64,000 nt of DNA from Anadara kagoshimensis. Taxonomy: Eukaryota; Mollusca; Bivalvia; Arcoida; Arcidae. This document shows, piece by piece, positions 1-11,293 of the stretch. The number at the start of each line of letters is the position of its first letter. Position 1 is the stretch's first letter. The notes under the pieces were generated by a model. The model did not search any database. It saw only the letters and a list, made by a program, of their open reading frames with translations, and was not told the origin of the DNA. The stretch is taken from contig CM037872.1 in the NCBI GenBank assembly GCA_021292105.1, forward strand, positions 7,737,291 to 7,801,290, written 5' to 3'. The translations under genes were made by a program, and so were the position numbers.

Positions 1-135
1 AGAGGTGCTGTGATCCATAAACACTTGCTATAGACCATTCGGACAAATAAGCCATCTGAAATTGTATGAGCACCAACCTCATAAGTCTTTATAAAAAAAA
101 TCAAACACTACATCTGGAGTTAAATAATTACTTAC

Positions 136-3100
136 TTGGAAGCTAGATCATTTTCTACAGTAGCATCAACTTTCCCAAGAGCAACTGGATGTTTTACGTC
201 TTTCAGTGCTGTGGCTGCCTTGGCATATTCTGGTGCAAGACTCTTACAATGCCCACACCTAGAATGGATAAACCGATGTTAAACACTGGCATCTATCAAA
301 TGATTAATTCATTTTTTAAAATATCTACAAAAATTACTCAAGGTTTTTTTTCAGGAGGTAATATTCGTGAGATTTTCCTAAACTTAAATTTAGTAAATTA
401 AAATTTTTTTTTTTTAAACTACGAATAAAAGTTTTTGACAAAACATAAACACAAAACAATGTTACAGTTTTGAAGTGATCTTCAAAATGATTCTTGAATA
501 CTTGAGTATCTTAAAACTTTAACAATATCATAATAATTTCAAATTTACAATATTTAAGTTAAAAAAAAGACTAATTAAAAAAGTTTGTAATATTAAGGCC
601 TCGAATTAAAACTTTGGATGGGAGCTTAAAATACAGTGTTATGCGTCATGGTAGGTGTCAAACCCTGCTGTATAATGCCATTAGTGCAATGCACAGAAAC
701 AATTTCTGCACTTTCGTTGATAGCTTGACTGGGATGTTGAACACCATTACTCAACTTGAAGTAAAACTTTTAAAAAGTAAGTTTTTCTCTGAAAAAGATG
801 AATATCACTTACCATGGGGCATAAAACTCTACAAGTAAAGTCTCATGAGCAGCGACCATTTCATCAAAGTTATCCTTAGTCAGAACTATAACATCCTTCT
901 CTGCATCATCTTCTTTATCTTGAGACTCTTCTTCTGTGTCATTTACTGAAATATTGAAACATAAAGGCATGGAAATCATGGATTGCTTTATTAGCATACA
1001 GCCCCCAGTTTCAAAATCATTTCTTATTTATGATTTTTCCTTAAATCTGACAAAAGTTTGAAAAATGCACTAATACGGGAAATGTCCCGGCGCAAAGCGC
1101 CGGGAATTTCCCGTCTATAGGTAACACGTATGTATTATGACGTCATAGAAAACTGTGGAAAATTTCTATAGACCGTACGTCCAAATCATTTGACGCCGCG
1201 CGTGCACCACTTTTCTCACTTTTCTCAAGGCCATTGAAGGGGTCAAATCGACAGGAAGTGAGCTCCATATGGGGGAAAATCTCGCCCGTCTCGTACATCA
1301 GAAATGAAACCAAGAAACGATTATCGTGAAAATAATTCATTGAAACAAGTAATAATTTAAATAGGTTGATCGAATACCAAATATTTACGTTTCTTTCGCC
1401 ATTCTGGCTGATCTCCAAGTGTAGCGTTTCAAGATTCGCGATGACGTGATTTCTTTTGATCGGGTCAAAGTTCAATTCAGATCAATAACCACTGTAAGCC
1501 AATCAGCGACCGACTTTCCCACGTGCATCAACCATGATCACACAGTATACAATGCGGGAAGATACAAAATTTGCCGATTTCAAGTTAGATAAATCGATAA
1601 CCATAGTTACCTGACACAAAACTATTACGAGGTTAGCATAACCACAGTATACGACTTCTACGGTAACTCTTTTTCACATATTATTACTTAATTGAATCAA
1701 AATTTTGAGTGCATCTGTGACCCTCGCTGAATGCAGTGTAAACAAAAATGGCGTTCGTCAGGACGGGACAGACGTTTTCACAAACGATCGATTTTTAAGA
1801 AAAATAATAAAATGCGTTTTTCAAAAGAATTAATCAACAGTTCGTCCCAATAATCATTTTTATGAAAATACAGATAAAATTTATTGAATTTATTCCGAAT
1901 TTAATGTAAATATTGACAAATCCTCTTGTTTGTTTACATGTGACGTGGATATCATGATCTGAGCTGATCGAGCTGGACCAGTTTGACTTTAAGGTGCTGA
2001 CTAGAACTGACTTCAACTACAATGACTGCACTCATCAAAAATCTAACTTGGACATAACTAGTACTGATGAGGAAACTGTACATGTTGTGCAATGAGATGG
2101 ACCGCTGTCCCCAAAAGTTGTGATGAAAATAACAATAATGAAGCATTCATGTTGAGTTTAGCAGCTGACTGTAGTTGAGATCCACTTAGGTAAGGTCTGA
2201 ATTGACTCCTTGAAAACCTCCAGGGATGGCGACTGGACTACTGATGCTGGCAGGGGATTCCAATAATTTAGTTCTCGAATTGAATATAAATTTTAACTAG
2301 GGTAAAATCAACATTACCTTCTTCAATATCCCAGACTTGATTCTCGAAAAAAAAGTTGGTATAAGTGAATAAATGCCAATCCACATAGGCGACCATTTCA
2401 ATATAAATCTTAAAGCACCATCTTTCTAGCATATCATCCCAGAACGTTTCATTTCAATTTGGGTGAATAATGAATACTCTTGACTGGGGTAAAAAAAACT
2501 CCAACCCATCATCCTAGAATTAACCGTCTCGATTTAAGTGAAAAAGCATTTTCAACTCGCCGGGGCTGGGGCTCTTCATGCAGTGAAACTTAAAGGGGCT
2601 GGGCTAAAATTAACATTATTTCGGTACAAGCCTGTCAAGTTTTAATCATATCATTTGTCACTTGCAATGGTCTGTGCTTTAGAAAATTCTCATCATGGTA
2701 CTATATGCCTGTGAATGTTGAAGGTGTAAGAGGAGCTTACCCTCATACCACTGTATTAATATCGGGTTGTGGGTTAAAGGTGCTGCCTAACAGAGTCACA
2801 GACAAGCATTCCACTCCCAATTAATATAATTCTATAACCAGTCGATAATCTATCCTTTAAGCCAAATGTGGCTTGCAAAATGAGGAAGCAGTAACCCAAA
2901 TTTTGAAGTATTGTCATGTATCACACAAGTCAGGTTGGAACCAAAAACCTTCCACTCTCCAAGATGATGCTATACCATTGAGCAACCAAGGCGGTCACAA
3001 ACAGAATAGATTGTTGACCAAGGGATATTGCAAGCCTAGGCTTATCAGGGCCTTCGGCAAAAAGTTTAATGACCATCATCACTGTATTGTTGACAAGTTT

Positions 3101-3706
3101 GATGTCTCTGTGTCCAATATTGACCTGGATGTTTTAGTTCCATGTTCTCTTCACTTAATATTGATTACACACGTGGCCGGTGTAGCTAGCTAACAGAAGG
3201 TGCTTACTCTTCCAGAAAACTCGGTCTCGCTTCCCTGGTGGAAGTTCGCGTGTTTAACCTAACTTGTCAGTTTCAAAGTTTTTTTACTTTACTCCCGGAT
3301 TGTGATTTGGACATGGATTAGTATGTTTGTTTTTCATTGGTATAACTGCTTCATTAATTGAATGGGGCAATTTTGAACTGTGATATGATACACATCTTGT
3401 TTTAAGAAACAGGAGTAGTTATTTATGCAATCCATAAATCAGTAGATTAAATTATTCACATAGTATGGTAAAAGGTGATTTAAGATGAGAAGACATTACA
3501 ACGTGGGAATGTTGTCGTGATATGGATTAGTATATTCACTATATTGGGTAATTGAATCGCCTTTTGTGTCCCTAAAAGGTCATACCAAAACTCAGTTCTG
3601 TGTGACAGAACATGATTGAAAGATGACGCAAGAACTTGGCGGTAGTTAACTATAGTCAGTCCCACTAGTATTTGGTGAGACAAAACAATGTGTACCATTC
3701 CTTTTT

Positions 3707-3749
<43 letters not shown>

Positions 3750-4280
3750 ACAATAACCCGATAATAAATTTGGACATTTCCCGGGATAGGCAATGCCTAT
3801 TTTCATATTATTATAAATAATTTTTTCACAAATTAAATGACAGATTCGAAGCAATCTACTAAATATGTATAAAAATAATAATAACTTAAGAGAAATCTTA
3901 CAAAAAACAACCAACACAAATAAACAAATTAAAAAAAATAATAATAAAATAGTTTACTGAAAGATTTTGAGATATCTTAATTTTGCAAGTATGTATCTTT
4001 TTCACTTGTTTGTTTGTAATATTTATTTTGCATTTTAATTGACTTCCGAAAAAAAACCTTGAAATTACTGAACAAACAAAATTGGAAAGATTATTAGGCA
4101 AAGGAAGAGTGTTCTCATCCAAGTAAAAAAGTAAAATGCAATCAATCATTGTTATTGTGCATTTTTAATGTCATCTCAATATTTACCATCATCTTCTTCG
4201 TCAGAATCTTCACATCTAATAAAGGGCGCAAAGGCCAAGAGACCAATGCTTATAGCTAAAATATAAATGCTAATCTTCAT
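136..4280 (-). CDS. PDIA4: Protein disulfide isomerase A4-like (ERp72), 5' part of gene
   Basis: Three minus-strand coding exons are visible: 4187-4280, 813-945 and 136-258, joined in phase 1 and then phase 2 with GT-AG borders; the gene runs off the left edge. The start at 4278-4280 gives a hydrophobic signal peptide ([19 protein letters not shown]), then a very acidic stretch ([22 protein letters not shown]). Next comes a thioredoxin-type a0 domain with [11 protein letters not shown] and [20 protein letters not shown]; the WCGHC redox site is split by intron 2. The acidic N-terminus before the first CGHC domain is typical of PDIA4/ERp72 rather than PDIA1 or PDIA3. Family knowledge: it forms and isomerises disulfides in proteins folding in the ER lumen. 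The rest of the a0 domain and the other thioredoxin domains must lie outside the window. It is head-to-head with CAPN7, with about 4 kb between them. Confidence 0.9.
610..765 (+). mobile_element. SINE-1 fragment in PDIA4 intron 2
   Basis: 5'-truncated copy of the commonest SINE here. It has the body (gatgggagcttaaaa, catggtaggtgtcaaaccc, ctgctgtataatgccatta) and the tail (cttgactgggatgttgaac, accattactcaac) but no tRNA-like head. The intron is 259-812; nothing else is recognised in it. Confidence 0.7.
1074..1114. repeat. GC-rich palindrome in PDIA4 intron 1
   Basis: A long hairpin: gggaaatgtcccggcgc, an AAA loop, then gcgccgggaatttccc. Arms pair over about 17 bases with minor mismatch. It is strikingly GC-rich within an AT-rich intron (946-4186). 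A 110-codon minus ORF at 1143-1475 lies just beside it and resembles nothing I know; it is probably chance or part of the same repeat. Confidence 0.7.
2640..3010 (-). mobile_element. SINE-2-like element, diverged
   Basis: Read on the minus strand it begins with a tRNA-like head (ggttgctcaatggtatagc, then ggttccaacctgac as B box). The body matches the clearer SINE-2 copies at 30410-30785 and 61527-61893 (cctaacagagtcacagacaa and the following blocks). It is old and degraded. The remainder of PDIA4 intron 1 holds the palindrome above, a short dispersed repeat at about 3165-3260 and a TG repeat. Confidence 0.55.
3165..3265 (+). repeat. Dispersed 'cacgtggcgggtg' repeat, copy 1
   Basis: A block running from acacgtggccggtgtagct through ggtgcttactcttccagaa to ccctggtggaagttcgcgtg. 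Relatives lie at 11815-11890 (minus), 34140-34225 (minus), 36435-36525 (plus), 43280-43370 (plus) and 43768-43840 (plus). This is an interspersed repeat of unknown class with no coding potential. Confidence 0.6.
3710..3748. repeat. (TG)n microsatellite
   Basis: About 19 uninterrupted TG dinucleotides in PDIA4 intron 1. Confidence 0.97.
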
Positions 4281-5870
4281 TATCTACTGAACACGTAAAC
4301 TGCAAGGTACTCCAATGTGTAGCCTAACAACGAAGCCGGTAAGTTTCAAAGGAAATTAATACGCACCAAATAGTTCAAATTAATTCTTCTCGAGTTCACT
4401 GTATTTACGCAATATGTAATAAAATTATTTTATCTGATAATATAAAGAGCTTTTATTATAGAGTAAATTTATTTAAATGTGCAAAATCAGGCATTTGTAT
4501 CAACTGCGGCAGAATATTTTGACTTGAAAATATTGACCAATCAAATCATGCCAGGTTCTTGGTGAACGAACCATCAAGTAAAATATACGAACAAAAATTA
4601 AAAATATTTTTCATGATCTTGAATTATTTGTTAATTTCAATTTTTATTTTTGTATTTTGAAGTATAAGGGCTACATAAAATAGTTAATATAGTTCAAGTG
4701 TTGTTTAAAATGGTGTATAATATTGTAGATATACATGTTCGTTTACATTGTTTAATATATTTATTCTAGAAAATATATCTACCGAAGGAATACCTACTTT
4801 CGCTTTCAAGACAAAAATTCAATCGGTACATTGGTGAACGCCTACTGCTTGAAAGAGTTCCTTCTATTTGCATACTTTTTAATTAAATAATAATTTTGAA
4901 ACGAAAAATTCTAGAAATTCTGTGAAAAACAGTTATTCAACTTTTTACACAAAAAATTAATGATTAATGACTAAAAAAAAATGACCAACTCTTTCCATTC
5001 ATCATAAGGTGCATCTTAACATTAACTAACAGAAAGTATCCTACAACAAAAAGCCAAATTCTTTGTTATTTCAAATTATTTCAAAATAATGTAGTCCTAT
5101 AGATACAAATAGATATGCCAATTTAGAAAATGAGTATAATCTTTTTTAAATTTTAATTGACATGTCCAGGTCATATTTGGGATGGAACTATTAAACAACA
5201 ATTAAAATTAAGTGTAACGGCCAATTACCAAAAGGATCAGCATATGCACCAGTAGATAAAGGTTTGTTATAAGTTTTCTTAAATCTGCACAATTTATGGC
5301 CTTGAAATATGTCAGTCTGCACAATACCAACCCTACTTCTATAATCACTAATCAGTCAGCTGTGCCCAGGTGTCATAAAATCGGGTATTTTTCTTTCTTA
5401 ATTGGGCGTCATTGTGGGAGGAAGTTTCGAATACATGTAAGGGATAAGGGGTGAATAATATGATGAATAGTCCAAGAACCTAAAAGTTGAAAAAAAATAG
5501 TTAGTCATTCATTCTGGTATATATCATATCATGTAATTTTGGAACAATTTGTCAGTCACGCACTATATAAAAGAATAGAAGGTAAAGATGATTTCACTTA
5601 GATCTGGATAGTACGACTACTGCCACCGTGCCTACGACACAGACATTTATAAATTTAAACTTAGTTCCACTAAATTCACTATATTGATTGGATGTGGTTT
5701 GACGTCCCAGTAAAAAAAAATCACTTACATCAGGCCGTTACCAGTTGTTAGGGAAGTGGCAAAATTTTAACCATTGCAGTATTGCACAGGAAGGGTTCTT
5801 TAGTAGGTTACGACATGCTTATCATGACAGGTCATGTATTGTTTTTAAAAATCTCTTCTTTCTTTCATTT
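4281..5870. other. Intergenic / PDIA4 5' flank
   Basis: AT-rich sequence upstream of the PDIA4 start, expected to hold its promoter and 5'UTR. A CCAAT pentamer lies at about 4539-4547, but I see no convincing ER-stress element with the CCAAT-N9-CCACG layout. No gene or clear repeat is recognised. Confidence 0.4.
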
Positions 5871-5874
5871 CTAT

Positions 5875-6002
5875 TGCAGAGTGTTTAGCGAAAGATAAGG
5901 CATTAACTTTTTTCAAGTCTTGCTCAGACTCGACCAGGGTCCGAACCCAACCTCCCACTCACGAAACAAGTACTCTACCAAATGATTTATCGTAGTGGTA
6001 CC
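5875..6002 (-). mobile_element. SINE-1 head, minus strand
   Basis: The reverse complement carries A-box-like and B-box-like motifs of the SINE-1 tRNA head (plus strand shows actctaccaaatgatttatc and gtccgaacccaacctcccac). A second tRNA-like stretch (gtgggaggtctcgagttcga) follows at about 6135-6185. From 6190 to 7140 there are only weak, diverged repeats (several 'gagacatcaccag'-like blocks at 6700-6890). Confidence 0.6.
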
Positions 6003-7140
6003 TAATGATAGAGAACATGCCATCATGTTTGAAACATCTTGAATTTATGAATTTTAATTGACAGTTTAGGTGTACTTTGATGTAAAATTATTTTTGCCTT
6101 GAAAACTAAACAAGAGATAAAATAAATGTAATTGTCTGAGTGGCATGTAGTGTGGGAGGTCTCGAGTTCGAATCTCGGTACGCGGTACTACCCTGTATTT
6201 TTTCTCTTTGTAGTTAGTTTGGTGGCCAATGTCGTCTTCGGAAGGAAAGTGGTGAACTAGCATTTTAGGCCATATTGCCATCTGGTGAAAATTTACTATG
6301 AGATTTCTCACTTATGCTGGTAGCACTCACCAACTGTGTGAGAGATCCCGGACGGCCTCGGTACTCCGGTTCCGACCTTGCTTATTTTTGCAAATAAAAA
6401 GGAGATGCACATATAGGGAAAAGTTGTGTTAAAATATTCTATGGTGACGCCAATTAGACATGGAAGTTACGGGTCCTTCTCGGAAACCTGATACCCTTAA
6501 ACATGACACGATAGGCTTGCCAGGCAAAAGCCTAAAGAGCCCTTTTTGCAGATTGCCCTTAAGTAGTACACCTTTGGTCAAATTAAAAAGTCTGACACTT
6601 CAACTATATGCAAGTGAAATATTCTTGACTGGGGCCCAATATTCGGACATTTTTTAACACACAACACAATTCAATGAAATGGATGATTTCAAGCGTTCAG
6701 CTAGCTTGTATTGAGACATCACCAGCAATTTAGATGTAGTATTGTTTGATGAAGAAGTTTGGTTAAGGTGCATTGAGACAACACCAGTTACTTGGTATTT
6801 TATCAAAGTGAAAATTGGTTCACTTAATTGTATCGAGACACCAATGAAATTTAATCTGTATTAAATGTCGCTGGAGACACTAACAGCTAAAATGGCATAA
6901 TATCATTTTGAATCAAAGGTTAGTTCACATTACCAGTTTTAAAGTTACTTATGAAAAGGCGTTTTTCATCGATCCAAGGCAAGATAACATGTCGAAGAAG
7001 CTACATCATTTAAAATGGTTTACATTTAAAATATATTTTGGTCCTTTTGAGTATTTTTTCAACATCTTGAAAACAATTTTGATTTCATAATTTCGGTCCG
7101 AGCACTACTGATGAGGAATTGTATTCCGAAACGGCCGTCT

Positions 7141-7625
7141 AGTGAATGAGTGAGTGAGTGAGTGAGTAAGTGAGTGATATGGTGAGTGAGTGAGTGAGTA
7201 AGTGAGTGATGTGGTAAGTTAGTGATGTGGTGAGAGAATGAGTGAGTGATTGATTGATTGATTGAGTGAGTGAGTGATTGAGTGAGTGAGTGAGTGAGTG
7301 AGTGAGTGAGTGAGTGAGTGAGTGAGTGAGTGAGTGAGTGAGTGAGTGAGTGAGTGAGTGAGTGAGTGAGTGAGTGAGTGAGTGAGTGAGTGAGTGAGTG
7401 AGTGAGTGAGTGAGTGAGTGAGTGAGTGATATGGTGAGTAATGTGGTGAGTGAGTGAGTGGTGAATTATTGATGTGGTGAGTGAGTTATGTGGTAAGTTA
7501 GTGATGTGCTGAGTGAATAAGTGAGTGAGTGAGTGAGTGATGTGGTGAGTGAGTGAGTGAGTGAGTGAGTGAGTGATGTGGTGAGTGATGTGGTGAGTGA
7601 GTGAGTGAGTGAGTGAGTGAGTGAG
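7141..7625. repeat. (TGAG)n satellite block with TGATGTGG interruptions
   Basis: Roughly 480 bp of TGAG tetramers, interrupted periodically by tgatgtggtgag-type variants and a short TGAT run. A purine-rich GGA/GAGG tail continues to about 7690. It lies 0.7 kb upstream of the CAPN7 start codon, outside any recognised exon. Confidence 0.95.
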
Positions 7626-8263
7626 ATCTGGAGGTTGAGAAAAGGAGGGATGGAGGGTGAGGAAGGGAGGGTGAGGAAGGGAGGGTGAGGGGGATGAGTT
7701 TTAATACTGGATCGCCAAAAACAAAGGGTTTATGTGTAACGTGTGGAGTGAGTGGGAAGAATGAGAAGTATTTTTAATTCAGATGCTCCCAGAAACGGAG
7801 AGAGGTACCACACAGTGATTGTAATTGTGGACCCTACAGACACTAACATTTTAATAGCAATCATAGTTCCTTTGGTTTAATTTTAGTTTCATGGCCACAT
7901 GTATTCCTAGTGGATCCATGGAAAACGCTTTCAGGGGTTCACCTGAACAAAGGTGGAAACTACACAATAGAACAGAATTTGTTACCGGAAGTAACTGATG
8001 TGGATAGGTCTTCAAAACATAAACAATCAACTTCACGTGATAACTGTCGAATAGTTCTGATTTTAAAGTATGTTATTTGGTATCATTTATTATCGGACAA
8101 AACAAAATAAATTCAGTGTTTTACAAATCGCGTAGAACTGTCATTAGTGATTTTTTTCTATTTTGAAATTTACCCCCCCCCCTCCCCCAAAACAGTTTCC
8201 TGAATTCTTACAAATTATGTCGGATGTTAAAATTTGAATTCAAATTTTTCTTTTGTTTTGTAG

Positions 8264-8318
8264 AAACCTGATAATCATGTAATGTAGAAGTCTATCTAGT
8301 ATTTCCCAAATAAAGACC
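8264..8318 (+). other. CAPN7: Probable CAPN7 5'UTR part of first coding exon
   Basis: A pyrimidine-rich stretch ending in ttttgttttgtag at 8263 looks like a 3' splice site, implying an upstream non-coding exon, probably within 7700-8060. The segment 8264-8318 would be leader. This is inference from the splice-like sequence only. Confidence 0.4.
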
Positions 8319-11041
8319 ATGTCCGAACCAGGAGGAGGATACAGCGGTGTCGATCCAGTGGTGCTGGAGAATGATGGAGTCCATTTTGCCAACCAAGCTG
8401 TGGAACATGACAAAACTGGAAGATATCAGATGGCAGTCTTCTACTATAATGTAAGTGATACGTTCATGACTTAAAATTTGTATTTATTGCAATCAAATAT
8501 ATCATATTAGAAAGTGAAAGTAGGAAGTTGCCTGGTTGGTGTGTAGGACCAGGTTTGATAAGTAGCTCAGTCAGTATAACATCCAACTAGTATTTTGAAA
8601 GTCCTTGGTTCGATGTCCTGGTTTGGCTGCTCTAAAAATAGTACCATCCAGAGAAAATTATAAAGAAGCATCACAGAAGCAGAACTGATTACAACTATGT
8701 CTGAAATCCAATTTTGATTCAACCAGGTTCTAGTGACTAGAACCTGGTTGTATCAAAATTGGATTTCAGATATTATCAAACTATAGCATTTCTGCTATGA
8801 AAATCCTAGCTACTATTGTCATGATGTCGTATTGCAGTTTGCTAATTTAAATATATCAACATCATGTAATGGTAGAAGGGCAGATTGACACATGTGATTT
8901 AATTTTTGGCATTTTCTATTTTTAGGAGGCGGCTCAGGCACTTTTATCAGCTGCCTTGGCAGGGTCCAGAATACCAGGCATAGTAGATAAAGCTAACCAG
9001 TATATGCTTAGAGCCGATGCTTTAAAGAAAGGTTAGTTATATTGACTTTATAGACAGGTGGTCTTTATGTAGAGGTTTTAGGTTGTAATTTGAAGGAAAT
9101 GTACCTTTAAATGGACAGATGGTCTTTATATTGAGGTGGTTGCTATAACAGGTTTTTCTGTAATAAGAAAACAGAGCATGTGACACTTATATTTGTGTAG
9201 TGCCCAAGATAACTTTTAAGGTAAAACATGTCAGTTTCAGTTTTAATCCAGTTTTTGATAAAAAGGGTATTTTGTTTTAAAAGATTTCAATATTAACCAC
9301 ATATTAAAAACTCCGTCGCCTTGTTTGACAAAGAAATTTCTTGGGGTGACAATATGGACTGTCACCCTATCAGAAATGTAATATTTATATAATATACCTT
9401 TAACATCTTTATAAAATTCAAAATACATCTGACTTTTATGCTCTTTTATCTTCTAGAGTTAACTGGTATCCAGACATTACCTACACATCATAAACCACAG
9501 GAAAAGGTAAAACATCACAGTGCTCAATCTAGAAGGAACCCTTGTCCCATTGGCCACCAGATAATAATTTGGTCCCACAAAACACTGTCTGTGGGCAAAC
9601 CCTGGTCCATCTTCTTAGTCTTTAGTTGAGTTTTGAATAAGTCCAGTTCTAACTCTTTATGGACAACTGCGCTAGCTCAGTTGGTAGAGTGCTCGTACCA
9701 TCAGTGGGAAGTCATTGGTTCCAACCCCTACCGGGCCTGACCCAAGACTTGAAAGTGGGTAGTAACTGTTCTTTCACCAAGCACTCAGTATTAGGAAATG
9801 GAAGTCACAGTTCTTTCAAATGGAAACTTAAAATAAATGAGGCCCATGTCGTGGTAGGTACGATAAAGAACCCTGCTGTATAATGCCATCAGCACAACAC
9901 ACAGGCAAATATTCTGCACTTTCACCTAAAGCTGGCGACATCTTGATATAAGTGAAATATTCTTGACTGGGACTTTAAACACAACTCAACTCTAACTCTT
10001 TATGTTATCAGTATTATCCATTTGTCTAAAGTGTGAATTCATTGATGTCTAAAAGAAAAAATGAACAACTGAACTTAAATTCAAGTTCATGTTATGGTAA
10101 ATTTACTACATTTCATGTAGAAATATATGTATGCATCAAAAGTTTCTTATGGAGAGTTTACAGGGTATATTGAATCTAATGATTTCAATTCATTTTATAA
10201 AAAATTTAATACTATCATATTTTACAGCAAGATTTAGAGAAAGCCACATTTTTGCTAAATCAAGCTTTTGATGAAGATGAAAATGAAAATTATGCAGAGG
10301 CCAAAGAGCTGTATATGGAAGCTGTAGAACTTTTTATAAAAATTGTAAGTATATTTTGTTAATGCTGATTAACAGAAGCTTTATAAAGGAGATAATTTCC
10401 AAAAATGTTGGTATAGGAACTTTTTGGTCTTGTAGGAGCTTTGATGTCCGAATGGTCGAAAGTGTGTGATAACAGCACCTCTAATAACCTTAATTCCAAA
10501 CCTACTTGGACAGATCCTTGTGTGAGGACAGATTCTAGTGTGAGAAAGTTTGGTAGTTCACTTGTCAAATGTTGGTGGTTTTCTCCAGGCACTCTGGTTT
10601 CCTCCACCATTCCTGAACTGACAACCTTTATATAAGTGTAAGAAACTTGACTGGGGTTGATAACTCCTGTATTCTACATGATCTACTCTTTGGCTTTGTA
10701 AGTCAAAGGTAGAGGAACACATGTCAGGATCAGGACTGTTGATCTGCTTAATTTGGGGCTGAGAATGGGTCTCATTCTCAATGTTCAACATCTAAATTTT
10801 TATCAAACAATTTTGTGAAAATTTTGTACAGAATTGTAATGTCTGCCATGTTAGGTTCTGTCTATTTTTTACAATAGCATTAACTATGGTACATCTCATA
10901 TGATATTATGTGTTATGTTATGTAATGTTGAATGTAAATTGTAGAGAAATGGAACACAAGATAAAACCCTGGAGCAGAAAGTTAAAAATGGCTGAACAAG
11001 CTCTTGATAGGTAGGATATACATGGATACAAGCTTATTATA

Positions 11042-11098
<57 letters not shown>

Positions 11099-11248
11099 AA
11101 ATGTTATTAGTTTCTGTAGTTTCTGAGAAATTCTTTCAAAAAGTAACAACTTCGTTCAGCAAAAGAATACTTTCACAACACATTTTCGAAATTTGCCTAA
11201 TTATAATTTTAAATTTGTAGAAACTTAGCTAATCTCCCTCCTTCCCCC

Positions 11249-11293
<45 letters not shown>

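Noticed and set aside
1143-1475. 110-codon minus ORF in PDIA4 intron 1 as a gene
   Set aside because: No recognisable domain, sits beside a palindromic repeat, and an isolated open frame of this length is possible by chance.
9663-9740. tRNA genes suggested by A-box and B-box motifs here and at about 15 other places
   Set aside because: Acceptor and other stems do not pair properly, no CCA-type end is present, and every case continues into a shared SINE body.
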